From Arcticibacterium sp047623945 (lineage in GTDB: Bacteria; Bacteroidota; Bacteroidia; Cytophagales; Spirosomataceae), in NCBI GenBank assembly GCA_047623945.1, contig JBLHOT010000024.1, positions 1-44,541 on the forward strand: a DNA stretch of 44,541 nt, read 5' to 3'. Shown here piece after piece: positions 16,904 through 25,430 of the stretch; the first letter of the stretch is position 1, and each line of letters starts with the position of its first letter. Position numbers and translations under genes: made by a program. The notes under the pieces were generated by a model that made no database searches, was not told the origin of the DNA, and was given only the letters and a program-made list of their open reading frames with translations.

Positions 16904-17182
16904 ATGGAAGAACTCACTGACATAGACAAAGACCGCATCATAGAAATGGCTTGGGAGGATAGAACACCTTTTGAAGCAATCGATTATCAATTTGGACTAA
17001 AGGAATCTGACGTTATCGGGCTAATGCGTAATACGCTGAAGCGAACTTCCTTTAATCTATGGCGAAAACGTGTCAATAGCGGTGTAAGCAAAAAGCACCT
17101 GAAAAAGAGAAGTGATGACATTCAACGCTTTAAATGCACTCGGCAACGGTCTATTTCTAACAATAAGATTTCTAAAAGGTAG
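16904..17182 (+). CDS. DUF2805 (TIGR03643) family small protein
   Basis: Small basic protein of 92 residues. Its first half (DKDRIIEMAWEDRTPFEAID, then FGLKESDVIGLMR and SFNLWRKRV) is the conserved core of the DUF2805/TIGR03643 family and reads like a helix-turn-helix fold. Function is unknown. The ATG immediately follows the TAG of the CIA30 gene, so the two are translationally linked. The C-terminal 30 residues are rich in Lys, Arg and Ser. Confidence 0.85.
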   Translation: MEELTDIDKDRIIEMAWEDRTPFEAIDYQFGLKESDVIGLMRNTLKRTSFNLWRKRVNSGVSKKHLKKRSDDIQRFKCTRQRSISNNKISKR

Positions 17183-17606
17183 AATCTATCTTTGGTGATT
17201 TTCGCTAACTGACTAATTTTGGAGCGTACAGTGAATCACAATTGCTGTCCCGCTAGGAACACTATGTTGGTAAAAACCTTGGCTTTCATGGTCTTTCGAG
17301 CCATAAGTACGTTAAGTAATTCTATGTCAGCTTTCAGACTATCATCACCTATCTTTCCTATAGAACGGTTATCATACTGACTGATTTTTTACGAATATGT
17401 CGTGCTCAAAGGCACTAGGGCTAAGGTGAAGAAATAATCAAATTAAGTGAAGCCGTAAGTCCTTTGAAAGCGAAAAAAGGAACGTTAGAAGTTCATCTCT
17501 GACCTCTAAAGAATGGGAAAAGTTGTCTACCAATTTTGGCTCTAGCCTTAATTTCCATTGTCTTTCCCGCAAAGCCTCGTAAATTTCAGCAATACAATCT
17601 TATTGA
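17183..17606. other. 424-bp gap with decayed coding traces
   Basis: No intact gene is seen. On the minus strand, 17236-17388 stays open for 50 codons without a start codon and reads, in part, DNRSIGKIGDDSLKADIELL and later VFTNIVFLAGQQ; this is faintly like a BON-domain lipoprotein and may be a relic. On the plus strand, near 17440-17580, short pieces in shifting frames (KLSEAVSPLKAKKGTLEVHL, then TSKEWEKLSTNF) also look like a decayed gene. Neither is secure. Confidence 0.3.
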
Positions 17607-19773
17607 ATGAAACTTCTTCATATTCTTGGCATTCTTTTCATTTGTAATTCCGTCGTTTTAGGTCAAAAAACCATTTCATCGTCAGACGATTCAGAATGGT
17701 GGAAACGAAATAACCTCCGCCTAATCCAAATGAATTTGCCTGCCTATGAAGCAGCTAATATTGATGCTGATGAAATCGTACAGGATCTAAATGATTTTTC
17801 GGCGAACACACTTATTATTAATGCTGCTGGTATTATGGCATTTTATAAGTCTGAACTAGATTTTGAGTATATAAACCCATTCATAAAACCTGGCGAGTTG
17901 GGAAGAATCATTGATAAATGTCATAAAAACGGCATTCGGGTCATTGTCAGATTTGATTTTAGTAGGGTACATGAAACTATATTCAAGGCCCATCCAGACT
18001 GGTTTTATATCTCGCCCAATGGCGAACGAATTATAAATACTGATAAGTATGTAGTCAGTATTAATGCCCCTTATGTGCAAGACAAGGCCTTTAGAATCGT
18101 GGAAGAGGTGATTCAAAATTTGATATTGATGGTGTTTTCTTAAACATGCCAGGCTATCAAACCAGAAATGCCTACCAAAACATTTACATGGGTATTGATC
18201 AGAACGAGTATGATAAAAGAGCTTTTGCAGCATGGAGCGGTGGACTAGCCTTACCTCTCAAAGAAGACAGAACTGATCCTGTTTTCAATGCCTATTTAGA
18301 ATTCAAAACGTCAAGTATAGAAAAATGGTCTAGAAACCTTCATGCAGTAGTTAAATCATCAGAGACACAAACGTCTGCTGACGGGAAAGTGATTCGATCC
18401 TCGGGAAAGAAAATAGCCATTTGCACCTATCTAGAAGAATCCGCAGACATTATCAGACATGAGAGCCAAACTCATGGACTGCCCTACTGGCCCTATTCCG
18501 CCTCGGATAATACCAATCATATAGAGCAGACTTTCCCAAACAAAATTGTGAGCAATGCTAGCATTCAACAAATCTCGTTTCAAAGCCGATTTAATGCTAT
18601 AGAACCAGAAGAAATCAGTATTCGGCTTTATGAAAACATAGCGAATGGAATTAGAACGGATGTGAGTTTAATGGGTGATTTGATAGCTTACGAAGATGAA
18701 AGGAACTTCGCTCCGATTAAAAAAATCTATGCTCATCAAAAGCAGTTTGAACCCTATTTTGGGAAATATGAAAGTATCGCTTCCGTAGCAATAGTGGCAC
18801 AGGATACTGGCCTGGGGGAGATGAAATGCAAGAGTATAGAGGCATTTCATTAATGCTTAAAGAGGCTCATGTGCAGTTTGATATCATCCAGGATAATCAT
18901 TTGGCAAATCTCAAAGAGAAAAGAAAGTCAAAGTATAAGGTCCTTATACTTCCAGATATCAATTATTTAAGTTTAACAGATATTGAATCCCTAGTAGAAA
19001 TCTCTAACTCTGGTGTTCAGTTGATGGCTACCAATACCAGTCTTTTCGATGCTCCTGAGGCTTTAAAGCAATTATTTGGGGCTACTATTATAGTTAAAGA
19101 TTATGATGGTTCTGGAAATTACCTGAGTCCCAGAAACAAGAGCTTCTTCCGCAGTTTTGAAGGTCAAAGTATGGTACACTTTAAATTCAACTTGGGCCTT
19201 TATCAGTTTGATGAAACCACGGAGACTTTACTTCCCATATTAAGTAAGGGCAGACCTGGTCCTCCTGAAATGATAGGTGGGCATGATGATACGGGGTATT
19301 TCTCACTTGGATTAAAGAAGAAAAAAGTTGGTCACAACGTCTTGATGCCTTTGAATATTGGCAAGATGTACTATATCCATGGCTACGAGCAGCATAAATA
19401 TATTTTCCTTGATGCTTTACAAGATATTCATCCTGAGGCATTTGAGCTTATTAAAAGCAATGCCAATCCACAAGTAGAGCTCATTCTTCAAGACTTTATG
19501 CTCAATACGGCAGAGGTGGCTATTCATACTCCTTTTAAGTCTCAGTGACATCTACTGCATTTGGTGAATTTGACAGGCTTTAGCGGGAACACCTATTTTG
19601 AACCTCATGACCAACATGAGCTAAACTTTGAAATTAAAATTGGCTTTAAGCCCAAAAAAGTTTGGCTCATGCAAGGAGAGAAAGCACTTCCTTTCACTTA
19701 TCAAGATGGTTTCTTAAAGTTTAAACTCTCCATTTTAAAAGCTTTTGAAGGCATTGTTATGGAGCGTGATTAG
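17607..19773 (+). pseudogene. broken glycoside-hydrolase-like (GHL6) gene
   Basis: One gene in four pieces: 17607-18143, 18146-18853, 18826-19548 and 19561-19773. Joined, it would encode about 720 residues: a signal peptide ending in VVLGQ, a GHL6-type barrel (LIQMNLPAYEAANIDADEIV, then NGIRVIVRFDFSRVHETIF and FDIDGVFLNMPG), a middle domain like the trimerisation domain of beta-galactosidases (YRGISLMLKEAHVQFDII), and a C-terminal sandwich (HLVNLTGFSGNTYF). Lesions: one base lost near 18116 in an A run; one base lost near 18817-18821 in a G run; an in-frame TGA at 19546-19548. Both deletions lie in homopolymers, so assembly error is possible for them, but not for the stop. Translation beyond the first piece is unlikely. 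Confidence 0.85.
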
Positions 19774-19790
19774 TCTGTATCATCAAACCC

Positions 19791-20183
19791 TCAAACTAAT
19801 CCCCGTCCTTTTACCAAGATTCGGTCTATGGTCTGAATAAAGAAATACCCAAGAGCGGCTAAAACAAAATAAGACAGATAGCTCGAAAACTTGATTAACA
19901 TGGCTCTCCCACTTGGGCTGCTGTCAAAACTCATAAAACCAAAACCTACGAAGACCAATATTAAAAAAAGTGAGGCATAAAAGACATAAACCTTTACATC
20001 CTGCCACACCATCTCTTGTCTCATTTTCTTCAGGACTATTTTTGATGCAAAACGGTCAGGCACCTCTAACTTGGCCTTCGTACTTAAGGTTTTAAAAATG
20101 AGCTTATGTAAGTCGGCGTCATCTTCTGAAAACGCTGTGTTTTCAAAATCCTCTTGTTCTAAAAGCCATTTTTCCTTTTTCAT
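19791..20183 (-). CDS. membrane protein, probable anti-sigma partner
   Basis: Protein of 130 residues. The first 60 residues are charged and cytoplasmic (LLEQEDFENTAFSEDDADLH). Two transmembrane helices follow at about 65-85 and 97-117. Its start overlaps the stop of the ECF sigma gene by 4 bp, which is the usual position for an anti-sigma factor. No zinc-binding anti-sigma motif is seen, so it is not of the ZAS type. The role comes from position and topology only. Confidence 0.65.
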   Translation of the reverse strand: MKKEKWLLEQEDFENTAFSEDDADLHKLIFKTLSTKAKLEVPDRFASKIVLKKMRQEMVWQDVKVYVFYASLFLILVFVGFGFMSFDSSPSGRAMLIKFSSYLSYFVLAALGYFFIQTIDRILVKGRGLV

Positions 20184-20740
20184 AATTGCTTACTTTTCAT
20201 CAAAGGATCCAATTGTTCCTTAAGAAGTTTGCGTGCCCTAAATATATAATTCTTAACGGTACCTTCCGGCATTCCTGTTATTTCACCTATCTCTGGATAA
20301 GAGAATTCTTCCATATGATAAAGTACCAAAACCTGGCGATAATGCTCCGGCAATAGGCTTACGGCATGCTTAACCAAAACTCCGATATCGCTGCTTGTGC
20401 TTAATTCTTCTGGTGTTTTTGCGGTATCTGCCAATTGTAAAAACTCATGCTCTTCTACTTTTGATTCCGTAAATCGTTTCTGTTTTTTCAGGTAATTAAG
20501 AGACTCTCGATAGGCTATTTGACTAATCCAGGTAGATAGCTTTGACTCTCTCTTGAAGTTTTTAAGATGCTTAAAAACTTTCATGAAAATATCTTGGGCC
20601 AGATCCTCTACATCCTCTTCCCTATCTACGAGCTTCTGAACCACATAAAAAACCAAACGCTCGTATTGCTTAACAAATCGACCATAGGCTTCTTGATTAC
20701 CTTCTAATACAGCTTCAATTAAAGCTTCTTCATCAGACAT
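20180..20740 (-). CDS. ECF-type RNA polymerase sigma factor
   Basis: Sigma-70 family protein of 186 residues with only regions 2 and 4. Region 2 spans about 22-90, including DVEDLAQDIFMKVFKHL and KLSTWISQIAYRESLNYLKK for -10 recognition. Region 4 spans about 125-178, including LLPEHYRQVLVLYHMEEFSY and EGTVKNYIFRARKLLKE for -35 recognition. It is co-translated with the membrane protein at 19791, its likely inhibitor. A promoter with ECF hallmarks lies directly upstream (20750-20776) and a matching one faces the divergent gene, so it probably regulates itself. The start is fixed by the family's usual N-terminus. Confidence 0.93.
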   Translation of the reverse strand: MSDEEALIEAVLEGNQEAYGRFVKQYERLVFYVVQKLVDREEDVEDLAQDIFMKVFKHLKNFKRESKLSTWISQIAYRESLNYLKKQKRFTESKVEEHEFLQLADTAKTPEELSTSSDIGVLVKHAVSLLPEHYRQVLVLYHMEEFSYPEIGEITGMPEGTVKNYIFRARKLLKEQLDPLMKSKQL

Positions 20741-20749
20741 TACTCAGTG

Positions 20750-20776
20750 GACAACAGTTCCTATAAAAAGGTTGCA
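20750..20776 (-). promoter_or_regulatory. ECF-type promoter of the sigma gene
   Basis: On the minus strand, TGCAACCTTT (20776-20767) is followed 13 bases later by TGTC (20753-20750). The AAC core and the GTC core are the usual -35 and -10 signs of ECF promoters. The same pair with the same spacing faces the divergent gene. The transcript would begin 3-5 bases before the ATG at 20740, so it is nearly leaderless. Confidence 0.65.
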
Positions 20777-20843
20777 AACTTCTTTTCCAATCCAATTTAC
20801 ACGAATCATTCCAAAGGCAGTGATTTTATTTTCAAAGAAAAGC

Positions 20844-20870
20844 TGCAACCTTTCAGAGGCTTACTATGTC
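20844..20870 (+). promoter_or_regulatory. ECF-type promoter of the DUF6249-like gene
   Basis: TGCAACCTTT (20844-20853) and TGTC (20867-20870) are 13 bases apart, exactly as in the minus-strand copy at 20750-20776. The -10 element overlaps the ATG at 20866, so that ATG cannot be the start of the protein made from this promoter. Confidence 0.65.
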
Positions 20871-20901
20871 AAATGGCCAAACAAATAACAAACACAAAAT
20901 T

Positions 20902-21246
20902 ATGATGCATCTTGTTCCTATAGTCGGTATTATCATGACATTCGGTACCATTTCATTAGCTGTGGTGGCCATCACTAACTATCTATTAAAAAAGAAACTC
21001 ATCCAAAGTGGCAATTTAGACGCCGAAAGTCAAAAACTCATCACACAGAATTTTGCAGGAATGAAGTTCGATAATCTTAAGTGGGGCTTAATTCTCTTAT
21101 TCGCAGGAATTGGCCTAGTTGTCATAGATTTCTTACCAATGAGTTCTAATCATAACATGCACTTGCCTATAGGTATAGAGCTTATCTTCATTTCTTTGGG
21201 CTTTTTGATTTATTTCTTCTACATGAAAAACAATGATAAGGAGTAA
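20902..21246 (+). CDS. DUF6249-like membrane protein
   Basis: Small membrane protein of 114 residues from this start. Three transmembrane helices lie near residues 3-28, 60-80 and 88-108; the loop between the first two is polar (KKKLIQSGNLDAESQKLI). The pattern resembles DUF6249 proteins, often found beside sigma factors in Bacteroidota. An ATG at 20866 would add 12 polar residues but lies within the -10 element of the ECF promoter, so ATG 20902 (or 20905) is preferred. As a divergent gene with the same promoter motif, it is a likely target of the sigma factor. Function unknown. Confidence 0.75.
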   Translation: MMHLVPIVGIIMTFGTISLAVVAITNYLLKKKLIQSGNLDAESQKLITQNFAGMKFDNLKWGLILLFAGIGLVVIDFLPMSSNHNMHLPIGIELIFISLGFLIYFFYMKNNDKE

Positions 21247-21278
21247 GAACAATCTCATTAAACCAACCTAGTCTTCAG

Positions 21279-21306
21279 AAAAAGCGGTCGTTTGACCGCT
21301 TTTTTA
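21279..21306 (+). terminator. intrinsic terminator
   Basis: A 9-bp perfect stem, AAAGCGGTC / GACCGCTTT, with a GTTT loop is followed by a T run. It lies 33 bp past the DUF6249-like gene and separates it from the next gene. Confidence 0.9.
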
Positions 21307-21370
21307 TTTGCCATTTGAGTCTCAAATCCTTATGCTTTTGACTATTTTGCATAAAAAAACAACCCTCTCC

Positions 21371-22417
21371 ATGACATACCTCACTAGAAGAAACGCCCTT
21401 AAACTTACCGGTCTATCTATGCTCTCATTGGCTGCTCCCAGCCTAAGTTTTGGCAGAAAAGATGAAATAATCATTGGCCATAATGACTTTAAGTATAAAG
21501 TGAACATGGGTTGGGGTATTTTAGATGCCGAGAAAAATCCGGTCAATAATTGTCATGAAATGGTGGAAGACGCCTCTGGCAGGTTATTCATGCTCACAGA
21601 TGAGACCAAAAACAATGTTCTTATTTATGATAAAAGTGGAAAGCTTTTAGATGCCTGGGGTACCTCGTATCCCGGTGCTCATGGTCTTACTATTGGCGGT
21701 AGCGGAAAAGACCAGTTCTTACTTATTTGTGACAATAAGCGTCATCAAGTTATAAAAACGGATCTCAAAGGGAATAAAATATTTGTTATAGAATACCCAA
21801 AAGAGACTGGCGAATACGAGCATCCTGCTCAGTTTGTTCCTACCGAAACTGCCATTGACCACAAAACAGGAGAAATATATGTAGTAGACGGCTACGGCCT
21901 TAATTTCGTTACGGTTTACGACCAAAACGGCAAATACCTCAGACATTGGGGAGGTAAAGGCACAGGAAACTATCAATATAAATGTAACCACGGCGTACTT
22001 ATAGACGAACGAAAAGGACAAACAAGAAGCTTAATCATAACATCAAGACAAGAAAACTGCTGGAAACGATACACGATGGATGGCAAATTCATGGAAAGAA
22101 TAGAGATGCCGGGAAGTTTTGTTTGCAGACCTGTAATGCGTAATGAGAACCTCTATGGAGCTGTTTTTCGCTCTGGCCTAGAATCGAACGAATTCTCTGG
22201 TTACGTACAGATAGTAGATAAAAACAATAAAGTGGTAAGTACGCCAGGTGGAAGTGCCCCCACTTATGAAAATGGATTACTCAAAGCCCAATCAAAAGAA
22301 GACCCTGCGAATGTATTTATGCATCCGCATGACGTCTATGTAGACTCTGATGAAAGTATTTACATAGCCCAGTGGGCCTCTAAAAAGACTTATCCAATTA
22401 AACTAGAGCGAGTTTAA
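21371..22417 (+). CDS. NHL-repeat (6-bladed propeller) protein with Tat-like signal
   Basis: Exported protein of 348 residues from this start. The N-terminus has a twin arginine (TRRNALKLTGLSML) and a hydrophobic stretch ending near SLSFG, so export by the Tat route is likely. The rest is built of NHL-type blades: LDAWGTSYPGAHGLTI, FVTVYDQNGKYLRHWGGKG and FMHPHDVYVDSDESIYIAQW are typical blade ends. It resembles the propeller of peptidyl-amidoglycolate lyase, but activity is not evident. An ATG 63 bp upstream (21308) would place 21 extra residues before the signal and lies against the terminator, so it was not used. Its TAA overlaps the stop of the convergent dehydrogenase gene. Confidence 0.85.
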   Translation: MTYLTRRNALKLTGLSMLSLAAPSLSFGRKDEIIIGHNDFKYKVNMGWGILDAEKNPVNNCHEMVEDASGRLFMLTDETKNNVLIYDKSGKLLDAWGTSYPGAHGLTIGGSGKDQFLLICDNKRHQVIKTDLKGNKIFVIEYPKETGEYEHPAQFVPTETAIDHKTGEIYVVDGYGLNFVTVYDQNGKYLRHWGGKGTGNYQYKCNHGVLIDERKGQTRSLIITSRQENCWKRYTMDGKFMERIEMPGSFVCRPVMRNENLYGAVFRSGLESNEFSGYVQIVDKNNKVVSTPGGSAPTYENGLLKAQSKEDPANVFMHPHDVYVDSDESIYIAQWASKKTYPIKLERV

Positions 22418-23160
22418 GCCTTTCTGTAAATGGTAGACGGAGCAGCTTGTGCCTTGGCATAAATAGTCATATCTGCTATGGTGACATGGTCTGGAACAGA
22501 AACCGCATAGGCTATGGCGTCTGCAATGTTTTCGGCAATTAATGGCTCAAAACCTGCGTAGATGCTTTTAGCTTTTGTCTTATCTCCTTTAAAACGAACT
22601 TCGGAAAACTCTGTCTCTACAGCCCCAGGGGCTATATTAGTTACTTTGATGCCATGTTGTGTATGGTCTAAACGCATTCCTTCGCTTATGGCCTCCACTG
22701 CTTTTTTGGTAGCACAATAAACAGTACCGCCAGCATACGTTTGCTTGCCTGCCACCGAACTAATGTTTACCACATGTCCGCTGTGTCTCTCCACCATTCC
22801 AGGAATAACGGCCTTGGAAACATAAAGCAGACCAGTCACATTACTACTTAACATAGCATCCCAGTCATCTAAGACACCATCGGCCAAAGAGCCAAAACCG
22901 TGTGCATTACCAGCGTTATTGATAAGTATATCAATACTTTTAAACGCCTCTGGCAACGAGCCTATAGCCGCTAAAACGGCAGCCTTATCACTCACATCAA
23001 AAGTCAGCATAGAACTTTTATTTGTCAGAACGGCTTGTAATTCTTCCAATTTCTCCTTTCTCCTTCCACAGAGAATGCATTGGATACCCAATTTGTCTAA
23101 AGCCACTGCCGTTGCTTTTCCAATTCCTGAAGATGCTCCTGTGATTAAGGCCGTTTTCAT
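22414..23160 (-). CDS. short-chain dehydrogenase/reductase (YdfG-like)
   Basis: Cytoplasmic NAD(P)-dependent oxidoreductase of 248 residues. The cofactor motif TGASSGIG is at 8-15, NNAG at 81-84, and the catalytic Ser135, Tyr148 and Lys152 (YCATK) are present. CGRRKEKL after the second strand suggests NADPH as cofactor. The sequence is closest in feel to YdfG-type dehydrogenases of 3-hydroxy acids such as serine and allo-threonine; the true substrate is not known. Only one base separates it from the gldC stop, so the two form an operon. Confidence 0.92.
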   Translation of the reverse strand: MKTALITGASSGIGKATAVALDKLGIQCILCGRRKEKLEELQAVLTNKSSMLTFDVSDKAAVLAAIGSLPEAFKSIDILINNAGNAHGFGSLADGVLDDWDAMLSSNVTGLLYVSKAVIPGMVERHSGHVVNISSVAGKQTYAGGTVYCATKKAVEAISEGMRLDHTQHGIKVTNIAPGAVETEFSEVRFKGDKTKAKSIYAGFEPLIAENIADAIAYAVSVPDHVTIADMTIYAKAQAAPSTIYRKA

Positions 23161-23161
23161 G

Positions 23162-23521
23162 TTACTGCTGTGCTTGTTGGTTTTGCTCTAATTTAGCTTG
23201 CTCTTCTAAATGTTTTGTAAGTTTCATACCAGCATCGTGAAGGATCTCTAACACTTTTGGATCGTTTGTACTATCTTTTATCATTTGAGCCAAATTCCCT
23301 ACTAAATCTACCGTGAAGTGATTCATTTCATCTACCGGCAAGTCTTTTGTCCAAAGATTGATACCCAATAATCCCTTATGATATTGGTCCCAAACGCCAA
23401 TAGAAATGGCCTTAGTCTCGTTTATGCCCTCATTTGGATTTTCTGTAGCATCCCAAAATATCTTATCTGGAATTCTATTTTCGTCTAATTCTACGGTAAT
23501 ATTGATTTCTGACTTGTTCAT
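23162..23521 (-). CDS. gldC: gliding motility protein GldC
   Basis: Protein of 119 residues with the GldC pattern: NITVELDENRIPDKIFWDAT, then KAISIGVWDQYHKGLLGINL and LPVDEMNHFTVDLVGNLAQM. GldC is a soluble accessory protein of the Bacteroidota gliding machinery; it improves motility but is not strictly required in Flavobacterium johnsoniae. The C-terminus is rich in Gln. No other gld gene is in the window. The dehydrogenase gene follows after one base. A TATCTTTG -7 element lies 20 bp upstream of the start. Confidence 0.92.
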   Translation of the reverse strand: MNKSEINITVELDENRIPDKIFWDATENPNEGINETKAISIGVWDQYHKGLLGINLWTKDLPVDEMNHFTVDLVGNLAQMIKDSTNDPKVLEILHDAGMKLTKHLEEQAKLEQNQQAQQ

Positions 23522-23540
23522 TCAGTGCTTTGTTTTTTTG

Positions 23541-23548
23541 CAAAGATA
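23541..23548 (-). promoter_or_regulatory. -7 element upstream of gldC
   Basis: CAAAGATA on the plus strand reads TATCTTTG on the minus strand, a full match to TAnnTTTG. A well-spaced -33 element is not seen. The rest of the 189-bp gap up to 23710 shows nothing else. Confidence 0.4.
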
Positions 23549-23710
23549 ATTTTTTTGCTTTTAGCTTCGGTCTAACAATTTTAAAATTTAGCCGAATCAC
23601 GAAATAAGTCTGATAATCGTAAATGTAAGGGGTAACGATTACCACAATAAAACCCTCTAATTAAGGTCTTTAAGCTATATCATCGACACGTTGTGCTTGG
23701 TACCTCATCT

Positions 23711-24505
23711 TCACTTGCTCAATTTCAATATCCGCAAGGCACCTTGAATTACCAAGACAAAAACAATAGTTCCTATGATCAAATCGGGCTTACTAGAACT
23801 CAACCAGTTTACCAAAACTCCAGCGATGATTACTCCCAAATTGATAATGACATCATTCGATGTAAAAATCATACTTGCTTTCATGTGTGCTTCTTCTTTG
23901 CTCTTTGACTTCTGTAAAATGTAAAGACAAATTCCATTTGCGATAAGTGCAAAAATAGAAACAGCAATCATTGTCGAAAAATCGGGAAGTTCCTCTGCCC
24001 CAAAAAACCGCCTTAGAACCTCCATAAATCCGATAAACGCAAGTGTAATTTGAAAGTATCCAGCAAGTTTTGCTATCCGCTTTTTCTTTATTAGTGTTCC
24101 TCCAACAGCAAATAAGCTAATTCCATAAACGAAGCTGTCCGCTAGCATATCCAAACTATCGGCAACTAGTCCCATAGATTTTGAAATCAGTCCCGTGGTC
24201 ATTTCAATTATAAAAAAAGCGAAATTGATTACAAGTACAAACCAGAGAAGCTTTCTCTGGTTTGTATTTTCTTTAAAATCCGTTTGGTCGGTTTGTTCAG
24301 AAGAGATTTTCTTTCCTCCTAAATTCAATTGGAGAATTGAATTTTCGATTTGGTCGATTTCTCCACTGTGAAAAACGGCCAATTTTCGGTTCGCTATATC
24401 AAAGTCTAAATTCACAATACCTGAAATTCCGTCCAATTTCATTCGGATTATATTTTCCTCGGAAGGACAATCCATTTTGGTAATTTCAAATATTGTTTTG
24501 TTCAC
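23711..24505 (-). CDS. cation transporter: HMA-like domain fused to CDF-type membrane domain
   Basis: Protein of 264 residues. Residues 1-70 look like a heavy-metal-associated domain (FEITKMDCPSEENIIRMKLD) but carry only one of the two usual cysteines. About five to six transmembrane helices follow, with a CDF-like block MGLVADSLDMLADSFVYGIS near residues 120-140 whose aspartates would bind the metal, and EEAHMKASMIFTSND later as the second metal site region. It lacks the usual C-terminal cytoplasmic domain of CDF exporters. Likely a divalent-metal transporter; the metal is unknown. It stands alone, 77 bp after the DUF4197 gene. Confidence 0.82.
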   Translation of the reverse strand: MNKTIFEITKMDCPSEENIIRMKLDGISGIVNLDFDIANRKLAVFHSGEIDQIENSILQLNLGGKKISSEQTDQTDFKENTNQRKLLWFVLVINFAFFIIEMTTGLISKSMGLVADSLDMLADSFVYGISLFAVGGTLIKKKRIAKLAGYFQITLAFIGFMEVLRRFFGAEELPDFSTMIAVSIFALIANGICLYILQKSKSKEEAHMKASMIFTSNDVIINLGVIIAGVLVNWLSSSKPDLIIGTIVFVLVIQGALRILKLSK

Positions 24506-24582
24506 TTTATAGTTTTTTCAATTTAAACTAAGTTTTAGTAATTGGATTTAAAATGCTTAAATGAAGAGAATCATTCTTAAAC

Positions 24583-25299
24583 TCAATTACTCCCAAAAAC
24601 CCTTTTAAGTAAATCTGAAGTTCTCGCCAAAGGGTCTTTCCTAATTTTGGCCTCTTCGTCCGCAATCATAAGAAATAGACCGTCAATGGCTTTTTGAGTA
24701 GCATAGGCATTCAAATCCGGGTCTATCTTCTTAGAAAATGGTATCTTATTATAGGTGTTGGCCAAATCGGTATAGTTTTTAGTTGCACCGGTCTTTGCCA
24801 AGGCCTTTTCTACTACCGGAGAGAAAATAGCAATCAGTTCAGGCGAAGTGGTTCTTACCAAATATTGCGTAGCAGCATCCTGCTCTCCTTTCAAAATAGC
24901 TAGGGCATCAGAAATTGTCATTTTACGGATAGCACTCACAAAAATAGGCTTGGCCTCTTTGGCGGCTTCCTCTGCTCCTCTGTTTAAGGTCATAATGAAT
25001 TTATCTACTTCATTTCCAAGGCCCACTTTTCTTAAAGTATTCTCTACCGTTTTAATGTCCTCAGGAAAAGGAATCCTTATACGGGCATTGCCCAAATAGC
25101 CGTCTTCTTTAGAAACGAGGTCAGAGCCCATAGTGGCTCCTTTCACGAGAGCCTCTTTAAGGCCCGCAGCAATATCGGAAGTACTTAGGCCACCATTTTC
25201 ACCTAAAACGGCCTCAGCTATCTTACCGAGATTAATTTTTTGGGCACAGGAATTAAAAATGAAGGAGAAAAACAGAAGTGGAAGTAAGATTTTTTTCAT
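24583..25299 (-). CDS. DUF4197 lipoprotein-like exported protein
   Basis: Protein of 238 residues with a signal peptide whose end, F-N-S-C at Cys18, fits a lipobox. The rest is helical and matches DUF4197: GLSTSDIAAGLKEALVKGA, YLGNARIRIPFPEDI, MTLNRGAEEAAKEAKPIFV and FDGLF-like IDGLFLMIADEEAKIRKDP at the end. Family function is unknown; members are periplasmic or lipid-anchored. It is divergent from cinA. Confidence 0.9.
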   Translation of the reverse strand: MKKILLPLLFFSFIFNSCAQKINLGKIAEAVLGENGGLSTSDIAAGLKEALVKGATMGSDLVSKEDGYLGNARIRIPFPEDIKTVENTLRKVGLGNEVDKFIMTLNRGAEEAAKEAKPIFVSAIRKMTISDALAILKGEQDAATQYLVRTTSPELIAIFSPVVEKALAKTGATKNYTDLANTYNKIPFSKKIDPDLNAYATQKAIDGLFLMIADEEAKIRKDPLARTSDLLKRVFGSN

Positions 25300-25430
25300 A
25301 GTGCTTTTAAGCTTATTAAGTAGTGTTAATTGGAATTTCGCCCTAATTTAAAGAAATTTGAGGCGATACACTTAACAAACGAAAGCCGAGGTAATTTAGT
25401 AGTCCAAAGCCCTAGAATTTATAGAACTTT

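Noticed and set aside
19546..19548. TGA in the hydrolase gene as a selenocysteine codon
   Set aside because: No hairpin of the SECIS kind is evident after it, the position is between domains, and the gene already has two frameshifts.
20866..20901. ATG at 20866 as the start of the DUF6249-like gene
   Set aside because: It overlaps the -10 element of the ECF-type promoter, so the transcript would begin after it.
21308..21370. ATG at 21308 as the start of the NHL-repeat gene
   Set aside because: It lies directly against the preceding terminator and would put 21 residues in front of the twin-arginine signal.
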